Notes under the pieces: model-generated
The model's input: the letters and a program-made list of their open reading frames with translations, nothing else
The model's database searches: none
Told to the model about the DNA's origin: nothing
Source of the DNA: Flammeovirga agarivorans
Lineage (GTDB): Bacteria > Bacteroidota > Bacteroidia > Cytophagales > Flammeovirgaceae
DNA: 64,000 nucleotides
Assembly: GCF_012641475.1 (NCBI RefSeq)
Contig: NZ_JABAIL010000014.1
Span: 1 to 64,000 of the forward strand
Direction: 5' to 3'
Shown: in pieces, positions 48,726 through 54,625 of the stretch
Position numbering within the stretch: the stretch's first letter is position 1
How the letters are laid out: each line of letters begins with the position of its first letter
Translations under genes and position numbers: made by a program

Positions 48726-49537
48726 TTTTCTGCATTATAAAATGCAACTACCCTTCTTAGTCCTTCCTTAGATCTTAAAGGAACTTCTAACGTTCGAATA
48801 TATTCTTTCACCTCTTCTTCTCTCCCGATAAATAACTTATATAATTCTTTCTTTTTGGTATCTACTGGTATTATTTCTCCAGTTATAGATAAGAAATACA
48901 ACCTTTCTTTAAGCTGATAAGAATAAAAGACAGTTTCATTGTTATCATGTACATTCGTAAATCGGTTACGTTCCATCTTTGCCCTATCATTATCAAATGT
49001 ATTGTATTTATGAGCTGACTTTAAAAGGAAAGGATAAGACAACAAACCTAGTTTACCACTGCCTCCTTCTACTAATTCATAAATTCCAGTAGCAGGAATT
49101 CCTTCTCTTGTGTACTTATAGACATTAATAAAATGATATTCTGATGTGGTCACTAAATTGGGTTTACTTTCATCTACATAAGTGATATCAAATTTCTCTA
49201 CTTCACTCACTTCCACCACATTTACAGAGGTATCTTGCATTTCTAAACCACCATATAAAGTAGTAGTTTCAATCTCCATCATTTCCAATTGGTCATGTTG
49301 AAGGTCAAATAATAAGGGAATATCTCTTTTTATAGCACCATTTTTTAACCATACAGATCCTTGCATCCAATCATTAAAATAAAATACCATGCTATCTCTA
49401 GTCATGTTATTTTGAGCTTCAATATTCTTCTGAGCTTCGGACAGTAATGTTTTTTTCTTCTTTTTGGTTTTCTCCTGTGCAGTCACTGTTGAAAATAAAG
49501 AAGTAAGTAAGAGTAATATAAGTGCATATTTGGACAT
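48722..49537 (-). CDS. Secreted protein of unknown function
   Basis: A 271-residue exported protein with signal peptide (MSKYALILLLLTSLFSTVTAQ) and a lysine-rich start of the mature part (EKTKKKKK). The rest is mainly beta-type with aromatic residues (YFNDWMQGSVWLKNGAI, EYHFINVYKYTREG, LGLLSYPFLLK). I recognise no motif. It resembles the many periplasmic or surface proteins of Bacteroidota of ~270 residues with no assigned function. It overlaps the alpha/beta hydrolase gene tail to tail by 4 nt. Confidence 0.7.
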   Translation of the reverse strand: MSKYALILLLLTSLFSTVTAQEKTKKKKKTLLSEAQKNIEAQNNMTRDSMVFYFNDWMQGSVWLKNGAIKRDIPLLFDLQHDQLEMMEIETTTLYGGLEMQDTSVNVVEVSEVEKFDITYVDESKPNLVTTSEYHFINVYKYTREGIPATGIYELVEGGSGKLGLLSYPFLLKSAHKYNTFDNDRAKMERNRFTNVHDNNETVFYSYQLKERLYFLSITGEIIPVDTKKKELYKLFIGREEEVKEYIRTLEVPLRSKEGLRRVVAFYNAEN

Positions 49538-49614
49538 AGAAATGTTTAGTTTTTTATTGAAGTAGAGACATTAAAGTTGTTAGTATTAAAAATACCAAAA
49601 AATGAATACAAAAA

Positions 49615-49644
49615 AAAGACTGCTCTACGAATAGAACAGTCTTT
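49615..49644 (-). terminator. Terminator of tpiA
   Basis: AAAGACTG (49615-49622) plus TCTA pair with TAGA plus CAGTCTTT (49637-49644). The internal mismatch becomes a U-G pair in minus-strand RNA. A-run 49611-49617 gives the U-tract. Confidence 0.87.
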
Positions 49645-49677
49645 ATAAACTCTATATTTTCTAAGTTTACTAACGAA

Positions 49678-50439
49678 TTAGTAAGACTTGCTGATATCGA
49701 TAAAGTCTCTTGATACTAATGAAGCACCACCAATTAAACCACCGTCAACGTCTGGTTGAGCGAATAATTCTTGAGCGTTGCTTGGCTTAGCAGAACCACC
49801 ATATAAGATTGAAGTAGCATCAGCAACTTCTTGACCATATTTAGCAGCAATCATATCACGGATATCTTTGTGCATTTCTTGTGCTTGTGCAGATGTAGCT
49901 GTTTTACCAGTACCGATAGCCCAAACTGGCTCGTATGCTAAAACTACTTTACCGAAGTCCTCAGCAGAAAGGTGGAATAAACCTTCTGATAATTGCTTCT
50001 CTACTACAGCTTTTTGAGTACCAGCCTCACGCTCTTCTAATACTTCACCAAAACAGAAGATTGGCTTCATACCGTTAGCAATAACTGCATCAGTTTTTGT
50101 TGCTAACATAGCATTAGACTCACCAAAATATTCACGACGCTCAGAGTGACCTAAGATTACGTAATCAATACCATAAGATGCTAATTGAGCAGCAGAAATT
50201 TCTCCTGTATAAGCTCCTTTTGGCTCTGTGTAACAGTTTTGAGCACCAACAAATACATTCGCAGAATTACCAACGATTGATTTTACTTTGCTCAAGTGGA
50301 TAAATGGAGTACACATAATAACAGTAACATCTGAAGGTGTTTCATCTTTAGCCATGTTTGCTACTTCAGAAGCTAATACTTCAGCATCTTCTTTAAGAAG
50401 ATTCATTTTCCAGTTACCTGCTACGATCTTTTGTCTCAT
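49678..50439 (-). CDS. tpiA: Triosephosphate isomerase
   Basis: Interconverts dihydroxyacetone phosphate and glyceraldehyde-3-phosphate in glycolysis and gluconeogenesis. The 253 residues show Lys11 in AGNWKMN, the electrophilic His in ILGHSERREYFGES, the catalytic Glu in LAYEPVWAIGTGKTAT and the phosphate loop ILYGGSAKPSNA. It is a single gene with its own promoter (TATATTCG, minus strand) and terminator. Confidence 0.98.
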   Translation of the reverse strand: MRQKIVAGNWKMNLLKEDAEVLASEVANMAKDETPSDVTVIMCTPFIHLSKVKSIVGNSANVFVGAQNCYTEPKGAYTGEISAAQLASYGIDYVILGHSERREYFGESNAMLATKTDAVIANGMKPIFCFGEVLEEREAGTQKAVVEKQLSEGLFHLSAEDFGKVVLAYEPVWAIGTGKTATSAQAQEMHKDIRDMIAAKYGQEVADATSILYGGSAKPSNAQELFAQPDVDGGLIGGASLVSRDFIDISKSY

Positions 50440-50480
50440 AGTTCTATTTTTTTTGAATGTATGTGATTTTAAGTTCGGTG

Positions 50481-50510
50481 CGAATATACGTAGCTGATTG
50501 TGGTTTCAAA
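50481..50510 (-). promoter_or_regulatory. tpiA promoter
   Basis: On the minus strand TTTG (50510-50507), an 18-nt spacer and TATATTCG (50488-50481) match the Bacteroidota consensus with one -7 mismatch. It lies about 40 bp before the tpiA start. Confidence 0.55.
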
Positions 50511-50570
50511 ATGAGTTTCGTCATACTGTTGAAGTAAGTTAGAAACAATTTACACAATTGAATATTCTAT

Positions 50571-50608
50571 TTTTCCAAAATTTGGAAAATGAGTTTCATA
50601 ATGAAACT
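50571..50608. repeat. Two abutting perfect palindromes upstream of tpiA
   Basis: TTTTCCAAA-A-TTTGGAAAA (50571-50589) is followed two bases later by AGTTTCAT-A-ATGAAACT (50592-50608). Both are perfect inverted repeats with a one-base centre, a form expected of operators for dimeric regulators. They lie ~60 bp upstream of the tpiA promoter and ~100 bp upstream of the small RNA. Confidence 0.6.
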
Positions 50609-50708
50609 GAAAGAAAGTGTGCCAAAACCAAAAAACCGCTCTAACTGGTCATTAACAGGCATTTACACAAAAAACGTTGTTATGGCACAGTTGATGTCTT
50701 AAAGATAG

Positions 50709-50811
50709 TGGGTAAAGAATCATAGGTTAGTCACCTATTGTATGGCATGATACACCAGTAACATTAACCAGCTGTGGAAAGACACTTGAATATTTTCAAG
50801 TGTTTTTTTTT
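50709..50811 (+). ncRNA. Small structured RNA, family I, copy 2
   Basis: About 103 nt and paralogous to 19199-19298. It shares GGTAAAGA, the hairpin ATAGG/CCTAT and an almost unchanged core (TATGGCATGATACACCAG, then ACATTAACCAG, then TGTGGAAAGACA). It ends in a perfect terminator, ACACTTGAA (50782-50790) / TTCAAGTGT (50795-50803), with a nine-T tract. No gene follows on the plus strand, so this copy cannot be a cis-acting leader; a trans-acting or protein-binding RNA is more likely. A weak promoter (TTG 50677-50679, then TAAAGATA 20 nt later) precedes it. Confidence 0.75.
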
Positions 50812-51008
50812 GCTCACTTTTTTATAAAGTAGCTTTCAAACAAGGAAAATTTATATTATATTTACAAATATTACAAAACAGCTACTTTTTTAAGACATAA
50901 TACTTAACCTAAATTTTTTCTATTACTCTAATTCTTACACATTAGAATATTTTTTTATCTATGTAATCTTCTACTGTCATTTTTTTGGCTTTTATGCTGT
51001 TTTGAAAC

Positions 51009-51091
51009 AAAAAAAGGCATCCAATATGGATACCTCTTTCACTATAATAATCTAACTACTGTCTATACTATTGTTATCATTCTATCTACAT
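51009..51091 (-). ncRNA. Array RNA element, copy A
   Basis: Read on the minus strand, a ~55-nt conserved leader containing the motif ACAGTAGTTAG leads into the hairpin GGTATCC/GGATGCC (51034-51016) and a U-tract (51015-51009). The third base pair is G-U in minus-strand RNA but A-C on the plus strand, which fixes the orientation. Confidence 0.65.
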
Positions 51092-51177
51092 CTTATATAA
51101 CGGTTAGTTTTATCTACAAATCATCAGATTATTATCGTATTCTATCAAATTTTGATTTTCATTATTTTAACAGACAC

Positions 51178-51259
51178 AAAAAAAGGCACCCAATATGGAT
51201 ACCTCTTTCTACTATATAATCTAACTACTGTCTATACTACTGTTATCATTCTATCTACA
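51178..51259 (-). ncRNA. Array RNA element, copy B
   Basis: Hairpin GGTATCC/GGGTGCC (51203-51185) followed by a 7-nt U-tract. Two positions are G-U in minus-strand RNA and mismatched on the plus strand. The leader carries the tandem motif ACAGTAGTATAG-ACAGTAGTTAG. Confidence 0.65.
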
Positions 51260-51345
51260 CATTTATAAACGAAACAAATAAATCACTTACTTTCAGTATT
51301 TTACTTTAAAATATCACAATCTGATTTTTATATTTTTCAACAAAT

Positions 51346-51427
51346 AAAAAAGGCATCCAAAATGGACGCCTCTTTCACTATAATAATCTAACTACTGTCT
51401 ATACTACTGTTATCATTCTATCTACAT
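51346..51427 (-). ncRNA. Array RNA element, copy C
   Basis: Hairpin GGCGTCC/GGATGCC (51370-51352) and U-tract. Together with its right-hand spacer it is almost identical to copy B plus spacer, apart from the hairpin changes. Pairing is complete only on the minus strand (one G-U). Confidence 0.65.
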
Positions 51428-51512
51428 ATTTATAAACGAAACAAGTAAACCACCTACTTTCAGTATTTTACTTTAAAATATCACAATCTGATTTTTATAT
51501 TTTTCAACAAAT

Positions 51513-51594
51513 AAAAAAGGCATCCAAAATGGACGCCTCTTTCACTATAATAATCTAACTACTGTCTATACTACTGTTATCATTCTATCTACAT
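51513..51594 (-). ncRNA. Array RNA element, copy D
   Basis: The core is identical to copy C, with hairpin GGCGTCC/GGATGCC (51537-51519) and a U-tract (51518-51513). The sequence to its right keeps only a short identity (ATTTATAAACGA) with the other spacers before diverging. Confidence 0.65.
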
Positions 51595-51792
51595 ATTTAT
51601 AAACGATAGTTGATTAAAATAATATTGACAGATTACTATTATTTAATATCATAATCCGACTATACGAAATTTCAATTCACTCAAAAACAGACATTTAAGA
51701 AATCAACACTGTGAAATTCATTCCTTTCGATTGAAAAAAGGAGTCCAAACTTTTATCAATTATTTATACTCGCAATAGATGAGAAAAAGAAC

Positions 51793-51818
51793 GGCCAGGA
51801 GTGTCGCTTCTCCCAGCC
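51793..51818 (-). terminator. Unrelated minus-strand terminator-like hairpin inside the array
   Basis: GGCCAGGAG (51793-51801) and CTCCCAGCC (51810-51818) form a 9-bp stem as minus-strand RNA, with two wobble pairs, followed by a UUCUUUUU tract (51790-51783). On the plus strand two pairs are lost. It lies between copies D and E, where one array unit appears to be missing. Confidence 0.55.
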
Positions 51819-51843
51819 TTATCTACTTTATATAACTAATTTC

Positions 51844-51912
51844 AAAAAAAGGCACCCAAAATGGATACCTCTTTCAACTATATAATCTAACTACTGTCTA
51901 TACTATTGTTAT
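51844..51912 (-). ncRNA. Array RNA element, copy E (shortened)
   Basis: Hairpin GGTATCC/GGGTGCC (51869-51851) and a 7-nt U-tract, with the conserved AACAATAGTATAGACAGTAG segment. It lacks the outermost ~18 nt of the core found in copies A-D and is therefore truncated or the divergent founder copy. Confidence 0.6.
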
Positions 51913-52040
51913 TTTTTCCTCATTTTAGAAGTACAAAGAAAGCTGTATTTAACTGACATGATTTATATTATTCGATTGAAAACTATCAAAAAACGATTTA
52001 TCTATAACATCAAGTACAACGGTTTTTAAATAATGTAAAA

Positions 52041-52064
52041 AAGCCACCCTAAAAAGGATGGCTT
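52041..52064 (-). terminator. Terminator of the DUF4136/outer-membrane protein operon
   Basis: AAGCCACCCT (52041-52050) / AGGATGGCTT (52055-52064), with one plus-strand mismatch that becomes G-U on the minus strand, and A-run 52037-52042 as U-tract. Confidence 0.85.
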
Positions 52065-52110
52065 ATATAAATATTCTTAATTGAAATATATCTAACGAAT
52101 AGGTATACTA

Positions 52111-52713
52111 TTAGAAATCAAAGGCTAACCCAATATTAAAAGACCAAAATCCATAGTCTCCATATCCTTTAGCTTCTGTCATATAGTTGTATTTCACATT
52201 TGTTAGAAGATAAGTACCACTACCACCTAGAGGTGCTAAAACACCAACTTCTGGAGTTACTGCAAAACTCCAATAGTGATCTACTACTGCAATTCCTCCT
52301 ACTTGGTTATCGAAATAGTTACCAGCAGCACCTACTCCCACGCCGATATAAGGTCTGATTCCACCTTCTTCACCAAAGTAATAATGAGATGTTACCATTG
52401 TCTGAAGAATATCCGAATCTCTAAATTCTTCACCCGTAATTGCTCCATTATCACCATAATAAGTTTGTGTTCCATTACTCTGTTGGAAGTAATTCCATCC
52501 AATATTTGCTCCTACAGAAAGGTTATCGTTTAAGAATTTTCTGTATTCTACATTTACACCAGAAAATGATGCTTCATTGATGTAATTATTCACTCCCGTT
52601 GTCGGTACAGCCATACTGTATGTGATACCCACAATATTATCTTGAGCAAAAGATGCTGTCGCTCCCAATAAAAGTACTGAGATTGTTAAAAGAAGATTTT
52701 TAAAGTTTTTCAT
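52111..52713 (-). CDS. Small outer-membrane beta-barrel protein
   Basis: A 200-residue protein with signal peptide (MKNFKNLLLTISVLLLGATASFAQ). The mature part alternates polar and hydrophobic residues in eight or so strands (GVNVEYRKFLNDNLSVGANIGW, IRPYIGVGVGAAGNY, SFAVTPEVGVLAP) and ends in the outer-membrane signature SFNIGLAFDF with a terminal Phe. It resembles OmpW/opacity-type porins. It starts 9 nt after the DUF4136 lipoprotein stop, so the two are one operon. Confidence 0.85.
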   Translation of the reverse strand: MKNFKNLLLTISVLLLGATASFAQDNIVGITYSMAVPTTGVNNYINEASFSGVNVEYRKFLNDNLSVGANIGWNYFQQSNGTQTYYGDNGAITGEEFRDSDILQTMVTSHYYFGEEGGIRPYIGVGVGAAGNYFDNQVGGIAVVDHYWSFAVTPEVGVLAPLGGSGTYLLTNVKYNYMTEAKGYGDYGFWSFNIGLAFDF

Positions 52714-52722
52714 GGTTTTAGC

Positions 52723-53406
52723 TTATTTAGATGTTGAGATATAAGGAGATTGTGTAAACATTTGATCAATACCAGTAACAATTCTGTTTTGGTTATCAAT
52801 TGTATTGGTTTCTGTTCCGTTTAAGATACCCTGCCAGATAATAGGTGTTTTTTCTTCACCGTTATCTTTTACTACCTCTCTGTTGTCTGCAATTTCTAAA
52901 ACAACAGTACCTTGGTCATAAGCATAAACAGCTGATACAGGATAGCCATAATAAGGATAATATCCACCCCAACCAGGGTAGAAACCGCCCCATCCCCAGT
53001 AATCATACCACCAATCGTATGTTGGCCATGCAGTAACAGTACCGGCATAAGACACATCAAAAGAATAAGGTAATACAATTAAGTCTGGCTTTTCTCCAGA
53101 AGTTTCTTCCACATAAGTATACCCTGCTGCTAACATGTTGTCCATGGCTTGATCAAGGATTACTTGGTCCGTAGAAGATAACTCATAATTTGAAAGAGAT
53201 TCGTTATCTTCTGATGGATGGATAACATAATCCGGCATTCCAAATGTTCTAGCAGTAGAAAAGCTATTCTCATAACTTGGATCTTCGTGAGTGATCACTG
53301 TATCATAATCCGATACTTCATCAGGATTATCTTGTAAACTGCCACATGAAGTCATTAGACTTACTAATAATAGAATTGATGTAAAGTGCTTGGTCATCGT
53401 TTTCAT
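52723..53406 (-). CDS. DUF4136-type lipoprotein
   Basis: A 227-residue lipoprotein with lipobox SLMTSC (Cys21). The DUF4136 pattern is seen in the ARTFGMPDYV strand, the helix AMDNMLAAGYTYVEE, PDLIVLPYSF and the late VVLEIADNREV...IIWQGILNGT stretch. Residues ~130-155 are extremely rich in Trp, Tyr and Gly (DYWGWGGFYPGWGGYYPYYG). Translation could also start at Met4. The family is periplasmic or outer-membrane-linked, with unknown function. It is the first gene of an operon with the small beta-barrel protein. Confidence 0.85.
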   Translation of the reverse strand: MKTMTKHFTSILLLVSLMTSCGSLQDNPDEVSDYDTVITHEDPSYENSFSTARTFGMPDYVIHPSEDNESLSNYELSSTDQVILDQAMDNMLAAGYTYVEETSGEKPDLIVLPYSFDVSYAGTVTAWPTYDWWYDYWGWGGFYPGWGGYYPYYGYPVSAVYAYDQGTVVLEIADNREVVKDNGEEKTPIIWQGILNGTETNTIDNQNRIVTGIDQMFTQSPYISTSK

Positions 53407-53490
53407 AGTTTTTATTTTGATTTGGTTATGTAAACGATGCTTTTTGGAGTCACTGATGATAGTTTTTGATTAAAAGATATCAAAAATTTA

Positions 53491-54486
53491 TTAAAACTTT
53501 CTTTGCTTCAAATCTTCCTTAAACTCCCTAGGAGTCATGTGATATTGTTTTTTAAATACTGCAGAAAAATGACTTGCACTAGAAAACCCTAGATCCATCG
53601 CAATCATAGACATTGATTTCTCCCCTTGGGTTAAATATGTTCTAGCTTTATCTAAACGGACATCTTGATGATACTGATGAATAGTGGTACCAAACACTTG
53701 TTTAAACAGTGCTCTTAATCTACTACCACTCAAACCACACTCTCTAGAGAGGTCTTCTATATGAATAGGTTTATCTAATTGATTTTTCAGAATTGTCCTC
53801 GCTATAAAAACTGCTTTTGTATTTACAGGGTATTTATTTGAAGCTAATAACTCTTCCCTTTCACTCACTTTGGTAAAAAAAGTAGCGAATAGATGTCTCA
53901 CACAAGCTTCTACTAATTCCTTTTTATAGATCAAGGTTTCGTCTTCTAACAAGGCAAATGATCGATTAAACATACCAAACATAATAGGATCGAATTCCTC
54001 AAAAATATAAAAGGAATCATCAAAGTCGAAAAGTTGAATTAAACGCTCTGATCGCTGTATCAACTTTATAAAATGTTCTTTTTTCAATCGAATGGAGAGA
54101 AAGGTTAGTTCTCTAGCATCGGAAAACTCCCAATTGATTGTATCCTTAGTGTTGGTAGCGAATGCTCCTTGGGAATTAATCGAAAAGTCTTCTTTAGAAA
54201 ATCCTTCTCCTTTTTCTAACTGTTGTTCAATTTCCAGTGATTGTTCGACAGGCTCTCCAAAAAATATAGGTACATATTCATTAATCTCATTCATTTTCTT
54301 TCCTGAACAAGTTAATGGTGTGTTTAATTTAAACTTGAATTGTAAAGCTTGTAGATTATCGTCAAAATCGTAAGCAATCACCTTACCTTTGCCTTTCTCG
54401 TTATTAAAAGAAAGAATATCACCATCAATCCTTCCATCAAACACCTGATTCCAAGCTAACAAAGCTTTACTTAATTCCGAATTCAT
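53491..54486 (-). CDS. AraC-family transcriptional regulator
   Basis: A 331-residue regulator. The C-terminal ~100 residues hold the two helix-turn-helix units: IEDLSRECGLSGSRLRALFK and SMIAMDLGFSSASHFSAVFK, closing with YHMTPREFKEDL. The N-terminal ~220 residues are an unassigned sensory domain without the usual cupin signature. It lies next to the OMP/DUF4136 operon and is followed upstream by the GH14-type gene (139-nt gap), so either could be its target. Confidence 0.92.
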   Translation of the reverse strand: MNSELSKALLAWNQVFDGRIDGDILSFNNEKGKGKVIAYDFDDNLQALQFKFKLNTPLTCSGKKMNEINEYVPIFFGEPVEQSLEIEQQLEKGEGFSKEDFSINSQGAFATNTKDTINWEFSDARELTFLSIRLKKEHFIKLIQRSERLIQLFDFDDSFYIFEEFDPIMFGMFNRSFALLEDETLIYKKELVEACVRHLFATFFTKVSEREELLASNKYPVNTKAVFIARTILKNQLDKPIHIEDLSRECGLSGSRLRALFKQVFGTTIHQYHQDVRLDKARTYLTQGEKSMSMIAMDLGFSSASHFSAVFKKQYHMTPREFKEDLKQRKF

Positions 54487-54567
54487 GGTCTAACAACAGT
54501 TTAATTTTTAATTGATTTTCTCTTTTTGATAGTCTAAAAAGTATAATTTCCTCATATTAAGATAAAA

Positions 54568-54604
54568 AAATACCGTTAGAAATAAGATATCTCCAACGGT
54601 ATTT
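54568..54604 (-). terminator. Terminator of the GH14-type gene
   Basis: Perfect 10-bp stem AAATACCGTT (54568-54577) / AACGGTATTT (54595-54604) with an A-run (54564-54570) on the left and TTTTT on the right. It works leftward here and could work both ways. Confidence 0.87.
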
Positions 54605-54625
54605 TTAGTGATATATTAGAATAAT

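Larger units (their letters stand above)
51009..51912 (-). repeat. Tandem array of five ~75-80-bp RNA-like elements
   Basis: The left edges of the five hairpins lie at 51016, 51185, 51352, 51519 and 51851, giving spacings of 169, 167, 167 and 332 bp (the last about twice the unit). The ~90-bp spacers between copies B and C and between C and D are almost identical, showing recent tandem duplication. The other spacers have diverged. The conserved part of each unit is the hairpin plus ~55 bp on its right side. All units have the same orientation. Confidence 0.88.
50440..52110. other. 1.67-kb region without protein genes
   Basis: Holds, from left to right: the tpiA promoter, two abutting palindromes (50571-50608), a rightward small RNA (50709-50811), a ~200-bp AT-rich stretch in which I see nothing, a tandem array of leftward RNA elements (51009-51912), and the terminator of the outer-membrane protein gene (52041-52064). 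All frames are short and unconvincing. Confidence 0.8.

Noticed and set aside
51009-51912. CRISPR array
   Set aside because: The repeated part is ~75-80 bp, the spacers between copies B-C and C-D are nearly identical to each other, and no cas gene is present. CRISPR spacers are unique and repeats are 23-47 bp.
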